Origin: Takakia lepidozioides
Lineage: Eukaryota; Streptophyta; Takakiopsida; Takakiales; Takakiaceae
Direction of reading: 5' to 3'
DNA length: 60,000 nucleotides
Assembly (NCBI GenBank): GCA_030704615.1
Contig: CM060731.1
Location: 24,616,001 to 24,676,000 of the forward strand
Shown here: positions 1 through 10,699 of the stretch, one piece after another
How positions within the stretch are numbered: position 1 is the stretch's first letter
How the letters are laid out: each line of letters starts with the position of its first letter
The notes under the pieces: model-generated
What the model saw: the letters and a program-made list of their open reading frames with translations, nothing else
The model's database searches: none
What the model was told of the DNA's origin: nothing
Position numbers and translations under genes: made by a program

Positions 1-1597
1 TGGACCGTTCCCCAGTTTGAGCTTTTTCACGAGCCCACTGCAAAGGGTCTTATATGGACCTATTGTTTAAGGTCAGAAGCTGAAGTTCTACTACCAAATT
101 GATAAGTCTTCTGCAATTGGAATTCTGCTCATCCTCACCAGGAAGCCCTATGACATACTCTTGTTGTAGACCCTTGCCCACCTGGGCATTAAAGTCACCT
201 ACCAAGATCACATGGCCTTTGGTGAGGAACCTAGCACAGTCCAGCTTGAAGACAAGGGTTCCCTCGGTAGGCATGTAGACACAACCCACAAAGAGGTCCT
301 CAGCCCTCATGCCACCCTTCAATTTCAGTCTGAGCCAGATACTATGTTCATACCAAAGTTCCTTGCTGATGATTTCACAATTAACACACAAGAATTCCCG
401 GACAAAGGATCCCACACCTTTCTGACCACACTTTGCAGAGGCCATCTTGAGGGGACACATCTTACCGAACCATTTATAGCAAATGACATCTCCAACTAGC
501 TTATCTGAAGTTTCCCATGTCTCCTGTCCAGCGCAAATGTGAATGCCATTTGCTTGAAGAACTTGTCCCACTTCAAATTGTTTCCTTTGGTTAGTTAGCC
601 CACAGAAGATCAAGGTGCCCCCGCGGACCAGATTTATGCATACGAGTTGTCTGACGTCTAGGTGGCTTTTGAATGTTCCTAGACATCTTGCATTTCTGCA
701 TTGGTAGGTATGTTTCATTGCGTGTAGGCTTTGATCGTCTCGTGTAGACTTTGAGGATTGGCATGCTCATCATTCACACATTGATCAATCCCTGCACACG
801 TAGTCATGTCTTCTGGGTCAACCTCTTCCAAGGCTTCAAACGGATTGGAAACTTTCAGTTTTAAGTCCACATCCTTGACTGTCTTCCCCAAGCGCCTCAT
901 TGAGTCGCCAATGTCTAAGATCGCTCTCCAACCAGTCAAGGGTCAAACCTCTCTGAGAGTAATTTGAAGTGACTCTTTACTTCTAGCATTCTTAGACATT
1001 GTCACCATTAATGCACCTCTGATACCAAGTCTCGACATGGTGCCATCAGCCACATGATCCAAGCCTAAATTTGAGCAAGTACTTTTAAAGGACACGTTGT
1101 CCATCCTGGGATTCACCCCAAAAACTACACATGAAGCTCTAGATTCAGCGTAAGTGACCAGATTCCAGGAATCACCCTGGGGAGTACAGACAGTATTCAG
1201 AGAATTATGAGTGAATTTTTATTTTTTGCAGCCTAGATGTTTTAACACAAGGGAAAACCCTAGCCCAGGTGCCGAGCATGCTAGACAGAGCATGCAACTC
1301 CCCACTTTGAGCGGAGGGGCTGCCCCCAAGCTGTAGGGATCCGCTTCTTGCCATCCAGACATCACTCCAACGGAGCTGCAGGGAATGGCCCGTGTGGACA
1401 TAATTTAAAGAGGGAGATGCCCCGTTCTCTCCAACTAAATCCAATGTACTACATTACCTGAAGCAGAGTGCTTCAGGTCAAAACAAACATAGGCACGAGG
1501 TCACAAGGCCGGCATTTAGTCACAGAGACATTTAAGTCTGCCCATATCCCATATCAAGTCCACCCAATGGCAATACGCTTCCTAGTGGGCAGGGAGA
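1..1597 (-). mobile_element. LINE copy 3 (family A), 5' part, runs off window start
   Basis: 5' portion of a non-LTR retrotransposon read from about 1597 downward. In order it has a 5' leader (1200-1597) shared with the copies at 5500-5880 and 36600-36960, an N-terminal coding segment (about 1170-730, including TGWRAILDIGDSM), and an APE-type endonuclease domain (718-50) with the motifs GQETWE, VGCVYMPTEG and LVGDFNAQVGKG. The reading frame is broken between segments, so it is a decayed copy. The RT part would lie before position 1. It follows the TC-rich tail of copy 2 directly in the same orientation. Family and order are well supported by the internal copies; clade assignment is not attempted. 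Confidence 0.85.
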
Positions 1598-1628
1598 GGG
1601 GGCCGGGGTGGGGGGGGGGAGAGAGAAT

Positions 1629-1692
1629 GTACTCATAAGACGTTGTTTGCCGTAGCCTTGTGGCCATACACCCCGTGCCCAACTTGGGCGGA
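1629..1692 (-). repeat. Orphan 3'-tail fragment of LINE family A
   Basis: About 64 bp identical in layout to the last bases of LINE family A: on the minus strand it runs from CCGCCCAAGTTGGGCACGGG to CAACGTCTTATGAGTAC and then into TC. It lies between two TC-rich tracts (1617-1628 and 1693-1744), so it looks like a severely 5'-truncated insertion into the TC tract that follows copy 2. Confidence 0.75.
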
Positions 1693-4302
1693 AAAAAGAG
1701 AAAAGAGCAAAGAGAGGAAAGGAAGAGAGAGAGAGAGAGAGAAAGTACTCATAAGACGTTGTTTGCCGTAGCCTTGTGGCGAATTGACCCCGCGCCCAGT
1801 TTGAGCGGAACACAAAAGGACAGAACCTACCTTTGACAGGGGCTGATGCCGGTAGTAAGACTTACCTTTGAATAAACAATTGATCCGGGTTTTCCAGATA
1901 TCCTCTGGAAATCCCTTTACACAAGCGTCAACCTGCTGTGTGTGGTTTGCCCAATAACTAGGCCCCAAAAGGGCCTGGGCTTTTGGCTCAGCCTCAAGAC
2001 TTTCAAAGTTGGTGAACAGAGGTACAGGCACAATTCCCTTGATAGATTTCAAGAGAGCGTCTCTCTGGTGAGAGAACTCCGGACAATGAATCAGAAAATG
2101 AATATTGTCTTCAGGTTGCCCACACAACGGGCAATTCCTTTCCTCTCTGCTTCTGTTTGCTATTCAAAAATAGGCTTCCCGCCCTGAGTTTAAATTTCAG
2201 TCTGGTGCCGAGAGTGGGTAGACCCTTGAGGTCATCCACGATGTCCTCCTGCATGTCACAGACTAGAAACAAGTTAATCAGCTGCAACATGTGTCCAACA
2301 TCAGATATCCTAAGTTAATCGACTCGGAAACAGGGTCACCCTGTCAAACAGGCAAATCCTGGCAGAAGAGAGTAGAAGAGATTCTCTGAATCTCAATCCA
2401 CAAGTCTTGACCTCACCCCGAACAGCCACATTGGCTGTTTTGGAGCATGCTGACATTCACTCCTTAAGCACCCCCACTTGAATGGATTCTAGATAGCCTG
2501 GTTGGAGTTATCAACCCAAATTGCAGATGCGTTCTCCAATGCAGGTCTAATAACGCGACAAAGCATGGTTTTCTTGACCTCAGAGTTGATCCCTCTGCAG
2601 TGGAAAAATTTAGTGAGACCCAGCGCTTTGCGCTTGCAGTTTGAACAACTTTCTGAATATGTGCATCCCGATTACAGTTGGAAGAAAACTCAACGCCGAG
2701 GTATGTGTAGGAAGGGAGGACCGAAATCTCTTGGCTTGCCCACTGCCACTTGAGATGACCTCCTCCCTCTCCTCGGGCGTTGAATGCCACCACTGCACAT
2801 TTACTGACATTGGCCTCTAGCCCCCAAAGGTTAAAGTATCTCATCGCGCAATCAATCAACTCCTGGAGATTGGAAGGAGTCTCCCCCAAGTTTCCCTTCT
2901 TTTTTCCTTCCCTGGATAATCTGGCTTAGAGTGAAGATATGATCCACACAGCCCCTGTTTCGCTGAAAGCCAGCTTGGCCTTCATGGAAACAACCTCTAG
3001 ACTCCAGATCAACCTTGAGACTAGACTTATAACTCTGCAAAATATCTTGAGGAGTGTGATGCCACGGCAGTTCCCCGGTTCTTCTCTGTCACCCTTCTTG
3101 TATAAATTGACAATGACCCCCTGTCGCCAGCGAAAGGGGATCATTACAGTCCTCCAGATAAGGTTAAAGAGAAGTACAAGGGCCTCTATCATGGGATCGC
3201 CACCGTGCTTGAAGCTCGTTGACTATGCCATCAGGTCCACCAGCTTTATATCCGTTTAAATGCTCAATTGCTTCCATAATCTCAGAAGAACTAATGGGAG
3301 CGTTGTAAGCCTTTGAAATATACTCCAATTCATCAGGGCTGTCTTGAATCATAAGAACAGTTTCCCAACTGTGTCCTTCCATTCTTCAGAGGACCCCTCA
3401 CTTTAGACCTAGAAATTCTGCCAAGGATACTGTAGTGGGTTTCAAAGGTTTTGACAATGTCAACTGTTGAAGTCACCACTGCACCCTTAGTAGTCCTCAG
3501 CGCTTGTACTTGCTGACAGTTTTTCGGCTTGTACAAACGTTGAAGGGCCAACCAGAATCTCTTGTCATTACCACCATGGTGGTTTGAGTTTATTTCACTG
3601 TATAGCTTGTCCCAGTATAATTTCTTCTGGACCTTACAAGCTGATTGATATCTTTGCGGATCTGATAGTACTGAGCCCACAATTCTTTGTTGATTTTCAA
3701 ATTGCAGCACTCTTTATAGAGGATTCGTCTCTCAGCTATCTTGAGTTTAATCTCATTGGTCAAACAATTAACAGCTCTACCGCCGACAATTAGTTTCCTC
3801 CCAATGATCTTGTCAGCCACAGAGGAGACGAAACTCTCCCAAGAATCCACTGCTCTGTCAATTTCATTTCTTGCATTGCCAGAGCGAGACTGAAGGTCTT
3901 GGAGGGATTGGACAAAATGAGGGAGAGCCTCTTCCAAGGCCTGGCCTTGACCTCTTCATTTTGGAATTTTTCTATGCGCCACTTCCGAATCGAACGTTTC
4001 ACAGATCTCTTGGTGTTGGGGAAACACCTTTTGATCTCAGTCCAAACCAGGAAGTGGTCAGAGGTACCAATATCTGTTCTGTCGATCAATACATTCGCAC
4101 ACTGGGGAAACAAATTCTTGTCCATGATGATATAATCCACAATGGATTGTTCCCCAGTTTGGGCTTTCTCACAAGTCCACTGCACTAGGTCTCCTTTTGA
4201 CCTATTATTCAAGGTCAAAAGCTGAAGGTCTTCCAGACAGTTTATTAACCGTCTTCCATTAGAATTCAGCTCGTCCTCGTCAAAAGGCCCAGTGGTGATG
4301 AA

Positions 4303-4448
4303 TGTTGGAAAAACCACTGGCGTGTGGTCGGGCTAGGGATTGAACCTAGGACCTCCCCCATTCTGGTGGGGTGCTCTACCACTGAGCTACCCGTCCCGTT
4401 CTGTTCTCAGAGTGTCGTGCAAGGGCTATAGCCTTGACACCTCCAACA
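4303..4448 (-). mobile_element. 146-bp LTR-like (TRIM/solo-LTR) insertion with internal tRNA-like unit
   Basis: The element begins TGTTGGA and ends TCCAACA, forming a 7-bp terminal inverted repeat with TG...CA ends. It is flanked by a perfect 5-bp target duplication ATGAA (4298-4302 and 4449-4453). Uninterrupted LINE copies (for example 16965-17000) show the empty site, so its borders are exact. TG...CA ends plus a 5-bp duplication are the hallmarks of LTR retrotransposon ends, and TGTTGG is a common start for Copia-type LTRs. The minus strand holds a 72-nt tRNA-like sequence and a T5 run (complement of 4309-4313) 11 nt after it. The nearest known parallel is the Cassandra TRIM family, whose LTRs carry 5S rRNA. 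Alternative: a tRNA-derived MITE or SINE with coincidental LTR-like ends. Confidence 0.75.
4325..4396 (-). tRNA. tRNA-like sequence inside the LTR-like insertion (probable pseudo-tRNA)
   Basis: Read on the minus strand from 4396: acceptor GGACGGG pairs with CCCGACC (one A-A mismatch). It continues with TA at positions 8-9, a D-arm GCTC-AGTGGTA-GAGC, an anticodon stem CCCC/GGGG, a T-arm CTAGG-TTCAATC-CCTAG, and a discriminator A. Box A (TAGCTCAGTGG) and box B (GGTTCAATCC) are close to consensus. The anticodon loop is irregular: it has 6 nt if the stem is taken as CCCCA/TGGGG, and U33 is lacking. It is therefore probably not a decoding tRNA but a Pol III promoter module. A T5 terminator follows 11 nt downstream. 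No intron is seen. Confidence 0.6.
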
Positions 4449-5902
4449 ATGAAGACCTTTACCCACCCGGGCATTGAAGTCACCCAATAAGACCACCTGA
4501 CCTTTGGCGAGGAACTTAGCAAAGTCCAACTTTACGTCTTCGAAGGCTTTGTCTGCGTCAGCACTAAGGGTCCGCTCCGTGGGCATGTAAACACAACCCA
4601 CAAATAGGTCCTTCCCACTCATGCCGCCCTTCAATTTCAGTTTCAGCCAGATACTGTGCTCATACCGCAAACCCTTGTTGATAATTTCAAAATTGTCACA
4701 CAGGCACAGACAAAGAAGCCAACACCTTTTTGACTACGCTTGGCAGAGGCCGCCTTAAGTGCACACATCTTACCAAACCACTTATAACCATTGACATCTC
4801 CAACCAGTTCGTCCGAAGTTTCCCATGTCTCTTGCCCTGCACAGATATGAATACAAATTGCCTGAAGAACTTGTCCCACTTCAAATTGTTTCCTTTGGTT
4901 AGCCCCGAGAAGTTGAGAGTGCCCAGCCGCAAGCCAGCCCTTTGCATGTGGATTGTTTGACGTCTAGGTAGCCTATGATTGCTCCTGGATGGCCAACTGA
5001 TCTGCAAAGGGGGGTCCATTACCCCATGTGTAGATTTTTCTCGTCTTGTGTGAACTTCAAGGATTGGCAAACCATTCAGAGTACCATATCCTTCAGTCAC
5101 ACGACGCTCAGACTCAGGACACATAGGGCCAGTTAGTCTGTCTGGCTGCTTGGTATCAACCTCATCCAGGGCATCAAACCAGGTAGAAACTTGGTTGTCT
5201 TCCTAGAGCGCCTCATTGAATCACCAATATCTAAGACCACTCTCCAGCCAGTCAAGGGACGAACTTCTTTGAAATTGATTTGATGCTAGACTCTATTTCT
5301 AGCATTTTTGGACATAGAAACCTTCAAAGTACCTCTGTTATCAAGTCTCGAGATGGTGCCCTTAGCCACATAATCCAAGCCTAAGCTGGAGAAGGTAGTT
5401 TTAGAGGACACATCGTCCATCCTGGGATTCACCCAAAAAACTACACAGGATGGCATAAGTAATCATTTCCCAGGAATCACCCTGGGGAGTGTTGTTATCA
5501 TCATGGCATATTAAATTGATTGAATTTGCAGGCTATAAGTCTAAGCACACGGACCAACCCAAGCCCAAGTGCCGAGCATGCTAGACAGAGCATGCAACTG
5601 CCCATTTTGGGGGGAGGGGCTGCCCCCAAGCTGCAGGGGTCCGCTTGTTACCATTCAGAGATCACTCTCCAAAGGAGCTGCAGGGAATTGCCCGCGTAGA
5701 CATTCTAAAGAGGGAGAGGAAACTCTCCAACTAAATCCAATGCACTACCTTACCCGAAGCAGAGTGCATCAGGTCGAAACAAACAAAGACACGAGGTCAC
5801 AAGGCCGGCATTTAGTCACGGAGACATTTATCTACTCCCATATCAAGTCCACCTAATGGCAATAGGCTTCCTAGAGGGCAGGGAGACTCTGTCAGAGAGA
5901 TT

Positions 5903-6928
5903 GTACTCATAAGACGTTGTTTGCCGTAGCCTTGTGGCCATTGACCCCGCGCCCAGTTTGAGCGGGAACAAAAGGGACAGAACCTACCTCTGTCAGGGGC
6001 TGACGTTGGTAGTAAGACTTACCTTCATATATAGAATTAATCCGGGTTTTCCAGATATCCTCTAGAAATCCCTTCACACAAGCATCAATCTGCTGTGTGT
6101 GATTTGCCCAAAAACTAGGCCTCAGGAGGGCCTGGGCTTTTGGCTCAGCCTCGAGACTTTCAAAGTTGGTAAACAGGGGTACAGGCACAATTCCCTTGAT
6201 AGATTTGAAGAAAGCGTCTCTTTGGTGAGAGAACCCCGGACAGTGTATCAGAAAATGAATACTGTCTTCAGATTGCCCACACAACGGGCAATTGCACTCT
6301 CCCTTTCCTCTCTGCTTCTGTTTGCTGTTCAAAGGTAGGCTTCCTGCCCTGAGTTTAAATTTCAGTCTAGTGCCGAGAGTGGGTAGACCCTTGAGGTCAT
6401 CCAAGATGTCCTCCCCCATGTCACAGACTGGAAACAAGTTCAGGGAAGTTTTCTGCCTAACTTCATTTTCATCAGACAATTTCCTGGCAACGGACTACAG
6501 CCTCTAAGTCAGATTTATCCAGCAGGGTCAAGACTTGCGGATTGAGATTCAGATCCTTGAGAATCTCTTCTACTCTCTTCTGCCAGGACTTAGCCTGTTT
6601 GACAGGGCGGTCCTGTTTCCAAGATATAGAGTCGATTAACTTAGGATATCTGGTGTTGGGCATATGTTGCAGCTGACCCCACCATCTGACCTTGAATTCA
6701 TCTCGTCGGGAGCTTAAGGACAGAATGCCAAACTCACCCCGAACAGCCACATTGGCTGTTTTGGAGCATGCTGACATACACTCCTTAAGCACCCCCACTT
6801 GAATGGATTCTAGAGACTTAGCCTGGTTGGAGTTATCAACCCATATAGCAGATCCGTACTCCAAGGCAGGTCTAATAACGCGACAAAGCATGGTTTTCTT
6901 AACCTCAGAGGTGACCCCTCTGTCAGAG
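5903..6928 (-). mobile_element. LINE copy 1 (family A), 5'-truncated 3' part
   Basis: 3' portion only. It holds the RT C-terminal region (6891-6472; AIWVDNSNQAKSLESIQVGV, WWGQLQHMPNTRYPKLIDS) followed by the zinc-knuckle domain (6479-5907; CPLCGQSEDSIHFLIHC, KTRINSIYEGKSYY) and the family 3' end CAACGTCTTATGAGTAC at 5919-5903. The two coding pieces overlap in different frames near 6475, so a frameshift is present. Its 5' edge at about 6928 borders a TC tract on the minus strand. Its 3' end is followed after about 20 bp of TC-like sequence by the 5' end of copy 2. Confidence 0.85.
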
Positions 6929-7016
6929 AGAGAGAGGGAGAGAGAGGTCCTAAAACCAGTTCACAAAGCATCCCTTTAACTTTAGAATGTACTCATAAGA
7001 CGTTGTTTGCCGTAGC
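6926..7016 (-). repeat. TC tract plus 28-bp LINE family A tail fragment
   Basis: A TC-rich tract (6924-6948, GA on the plus strand) is followed by about 40 bp of other sequence and a tail fragment of LINE family A (GCTACGGCAAACAACG... to GTAC, complement of 7016-6989). The sequence TTTAACTTTAGAA...GTAC occurs twice around it (6975-6992 and 7020-7038), which suggests a small duplication at this insertion site. Confidence 0.6.
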
Positions 7017-7130
7017 TTCCTTTAACTTTAGAAAGTACACGACCAAAGACAGGACATCTGGTGGGGGTCACAGCCAACTGAGTATCCGAGAATGAAATGA
7101 GGCTACTCTATATATGGTGGATGAATGTAC

Positions 7131-9080
7131 TTTTGGATTTCAGGACCAATCTTGTAAAAAAGCAACAGCTCCCCACTTGGCATTCTGAACAGGACGGGGT
7201 TCCACAAGGGCACTTCAGGCTCATCATCCACCAGCTCTGGAGGTTTCCAGGTTGCCCCCTATCCACACATTCCACAAACATGTCAGTTCCCTTTATCAGT
7301 CTCCCGAGACAAGCAAATGTGTGTAGTCAATAACGATGTCAACTTCAACCTTGTCATGGTATGACTGAAAGCTGTGTTTATCTTCCACAACTGAGAAACA
7401 GGACTTTCTGCCTAAGCGCCCAGAATTATGAGTTCCAAAATCGCATTGACTTAAATAATAAGCCAACAAATTGATTTGAATTTCCATTTGAAAGATTAAA
7501 TGTCAGACAGAAACACTTCTGTCCATTTCATGGAGTAATAATAAGTCAGATCTGCCTCCAATAATATCCATCAAATGGATGTGAAGTCACTGAGACGATT
7601 TCAATCTTCTGCCTCAAAATTTTCTCAAAGAGCATGTGATACATCATAGCAAGGAGACTCACACGTACCTCCAGTCGAGAGATCCAGATGCCAACATCAC
7701 CATAGCCCTCATAAGTGCCACCGAAATATGCCACTACAAACAAATCTGGTCCAACCTGCAACCCACTTAACTCTTCACAACGGTCATGACAATGACTAGT
7801 AACTCTCAGCTTTTCACCAGCTCCGATTTTCACAAAGTTTGATTAACTTCCAGCAAAGTCACAGAGCAGAGTCTACTGCTCAGACACGCCCATCAACGGG
7901 CCAAAAGCCTGAAGGAACATTTTTCAAGGATTGAACTCAGGATCACCCTGGTTATGCACAGGCAAGGCACAACCCCCAAACCACTGGGATGAACAAGAGA
8001 CAAAAACAAGGGAAAAGAGAAAGACAAGGGAGAGGGGTAAAGAGGTTGTACATGGACCAACCAATGAGAAACTGGATTTACAGAAAGAATCTACAACCAA
8101 ACACTGTCCCTTTTCCAACTAAAGACTAAAGCTATAAAACCTTCTCCATCCAAAGAACACTCTATCACTCTTCACTGACTCAAAAAGTGGTAGGGCATGG
8201 ACAAGTGAAGTACCTCAACAATAGAGGAGGCATGACAACTGGGAAATGGTGCCCCTCCCAGGCTGAACAAATACTCTTCTTTCACCAATGCATCGTTTGT
8301 TGGATGGATCTTCAAGGGGTACTGTATTACAGCTTCATTGTTGGTCTCAGTGACTCTTTGGTCATCACTGGCAAAGATTTCGTCACCACTGCAGGGAACA
8401 ATATTTTGCAATGGATTATATCCGGTCTAGAAACGAGGTTGCAGCATTCAGCTTCAACTCTAGTTGATCACACAAGTGCTCATTGGAATTGGTCATATCT
8501 CAATGCCATATGACGCAGGCTTGTGGGGGTGTAAGATTCTGAGACTGAACCTCAACTTCAGGGGCATCAAGTCGAGCCAATTGGTCTGACTGGCGCAGCT
8601 ATCTCTACCTTCCAATGAAGTTGCTTTTATGGTTCAAACAAAAGGTACCAATGCTGTGGTGGGCCTCAGGGAAATCCCAACTGCTGCAAGCATATCAACT
8701 ATGGGGATGATAGTGAATTAAATCTCTACAGTAGTAAAATATCAGAGCACTGTAACCTGTTTTACTACATCCACCAGAAAAAAGCTTATGTTCTGATCCT
8801 CACTCAGCCACCTGCATATCTGCTGCAGATCCCTGAATCCTAAGGTACAAATCCTTCTCTGGCACCTCCTGTGGATATTTTATTGTATCATATTTGAGCG
8901 CCACGAGTACTTCCCCTACTGTCTTTGAGGGGACAGCATTACGAGTCGCAGAAGAAATGGAGGACTGGAAAGTGATCATGCACACCAGACACACAGTGAC
9001 CAGTGCAAGTGCCCACTTCCCCAGAGTATTTGGAAAATACAGTTGGAATTGTTTTAAAGTGTATAGAGCCTCCTCACTAC
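7131..9080 (-). CDS. Sialidase-like (BNR/Asp-box) family protein, partial gene
   Basis: Four exons resolve on the minus strand: 9080-8804, 8388-8214, 7755-7669 and 7258-7131. All have GT...AG borders and matching phases. The first carries a probable membrane anchor ([18 protein letters not shown]), consistent with a Golgi or secretory-pathway type II protein. The second ends [14 protein letters not shown], the third is [18 protein letters not shown], and the fourth has VPLWNPVLF and [13 protein letters not shown]. This is the N-terminal half of the sialidase-like fold found in plant and bacterial BNR-repeat proteins. The rest of the propeller is missing: downstream sequence is the LINE array, so the gene either continues beyond the window start across a >7-kb intron or is truncated. 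An upstream coding exon is likely (candidate around 9484-9558, SEQKAERAARNWYSRLQK), but its junction does not phase cleanly. True sialidase activity is not implied. Confidence 0.72.
7925..7986 (-). repeat. tRNA-Met-like fragment (possible SINE head) in an intron
   Basis: On the minus strand the sequence contains a box B-like GAGTTCAATCC, a T-arm start TCCTGAGTTCAATCC resembling elongator tRNA-Met, and a CCTG/CAGG stem around a CAT-containing loop. The D-arm is degenerate. It lies in the intron between the second and third sialidase-like exons and runs into A5. It could be a SINE head or a decayed tRNA copy. Confidence 0.3.
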
Positions 9081-9739
9081 CTGCACAGATCACAAACATA
9101 CAAGGCCATAAACAACACCTGGTGAGGCCAATTTGAAATGGACAGAAGAAACTGGAAAGCAGAAAAGGACAGATTCGAGGAAACATCATATGTTCAACGT
9201 TTTTCACAATGGGGTAACTCGGCAGCCTTTCTTCATGTCATGTGCTGAAGAGAATCAAGAACACAGAATGTCGAGCAAAATTTGGTCCTTTCCTGTGTGA
9301 TGTTCTATCGTAAGAGGCAAGGGTTTCCCCGTGAGTGATTATTCAAGAAGACCAAGCTCCGAATGAATAAGGGAAACGTTCGAGTAGACAACTTTTTGAG
9401 TTTTGCTGACTAGCCATCAATGAAAATATAAATCTGTGCAGTACAGTTTCCAACAATACACAGCAGGCAAGAATCTTTGTTGGCAATAACTTTTGCAAAC
9501 GAGAATACCAATTCCTTGCGGCCCTCTCGGCCTTTTGTTCGCTCATCTGTCTCTGCACCTAAATCTTTTTCTCTTCATCATATTCACGCTAATGGGCATC
9601 TCACATTATGGAGGAGATTATCCCTGTTATACTGCCACCATCTGTCACACATATTGACAATCCGGTGTAGTAAAGCTGAAACTTGCGATCGGGAGACTGG
9701 CGGTGAGAGAACTATGATACTAACATTGTCGCACAACTC

Positions 9740-9756
9740 GGGGGGGGGGGGGGGGG
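9740..9756. repeat. poly(G) run (17 nt)
   Basis: Seventeen consecutive G followed by TAGTGGGGG. It is a potential G-quadruplex site upstream of the sialidase-like gene and a likely spot for sequencing error. Confidence 0.9.
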
Positions 9757-9899
9757 TAGTGGGGGTATGTGGTGTTGCAGTAGAACATACAACATGCTTT
9801 GTAAGGGCACTCATACGCGCATCAACTTCTCCTTGTTTGTCTGTCGTTTGACCTACCGCCACTCCCATACATCCTCCGAAAAGCAATCAACACACGAAC

Positions 9900-10690
9900 G
9901 AACCTAGAAAGAACTTGCAAGGAAAAACATTTGAAACTCGCTATCTCTATTTATCGTTTCCATAGGCATGTTCACTCTCGACAGTGAGGAAGGGAGAGAG
10001 AAGTGAGTCAATAGCAGTGACGCAGACTTGGGATAAGCTGATACTTCATAATTGCTCATGTCCTCTGCTGATTCCTATGGTTCCTCAATATCCATCCAAA
10101 TCTCTGTCGCAAACATCTACAATCTACGTCTACCCTTCCAGAAGAATTGGAGCACCTGGAAATCTGGCCATGCCAGAGACGTGCGACTCCGCAGCGGCGG
10201 ACCGACGCAGGTGACGAGTGAAAGGGGCCATCGCTGTAGACAGCCTCGAAAGACTCCATGCATTCACTTCTCTCTTTTCCTTTACCTGCACTTGTCTCTC
10301 TCGGCGTGGCTAGGCTAGACAGACTTGCAATCTTCTGGGCTCACTTTAAAAAAAAAAAAAAAAAAAAAAAAACCAAATCGAGATTGGGTAGCGTGTTAGC
10401 ACGCTCACGCCGCTGTGCGCGTGCTCGCGTGAGCAGGAGACAAAATGCCCGAAAATTCAAAAGTGACAGTGAGCATGCAGAATGATAGAGACACTACTTA
10501 TGTAACCGCATGGCTACCCCTTATACCCTAGCTTGCGAGAAGCTGCGAGCGTGGAGCAGAGCCGAGCATGGAAGTCCAATTTACTTGCCGAACCTGAGCT
10601 TCACTGAGCTCTTTCCCCGGCGGTGCTTCCAGTTAATGTCTCTATCGAAATCCGGGGAGTCAGGGAAGAAGCGCGCTCCTGCCTCCCCAG
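9900..10690. other. Intergenic DNA with A25 tract; no gene seen
   Basis: This stretch contains no convincing coding sequence. It has an A25 run at 10348-10372, which may be the poly(A) tail of an old retrocopy. Just after it is GC-rich DNA with reiterated GCTCACGC and GCGTGAGC words (10396-10436). It is upstream of the sialidase-like gene and may hold its promoter. Confidence 0.6.
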
Positions 10691-10699
10691 CACTGAGGG

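Larger units (their letters stand above)
1745..5880 (-). mobile_element. LINE copy 2 (family A), near full length but defective
   Basis: The most complete copy, about 4.1 kb on the minus strand. Order: 5' leader (5880-5500), N-terminal coding segment (about 5480-5130), APE endonuclease (about 4960-4250; LRLGTLNFSGLT, GQETWETSDE, VVLLGDFNARVGKG, DELNSNGRRL), a linker between endonuclease and RT (4250-3330), reverse transcriptase palm remnants (3330-2900; GYKAGGPDGIVNEL, RWRQGVIVNLYKKGD, KAKLAFSETGAVWI), RT thumb (2890-2464), and a C-terminal zinc-knuckle region (2130-1800; CGQ...HFLIHCPEFSHQR). Frameshifts and stops break the protein. At about 2891 the sequence jumps from GETPSNLQEL straight to the QGRKKEGK segment. 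Relative to the copy at 34-37 kb this removes RT motifs A and C, so this copy could not encode an active RT. It is interrupted by an LTR-like insertion at 4303-4448. Confidence 0.88.

Noticed and set aside
10056-10318. Overlapping open frames on both strands
   Set aside because: No family, no splice-site logic, and composition like flanking intergenic DNA.
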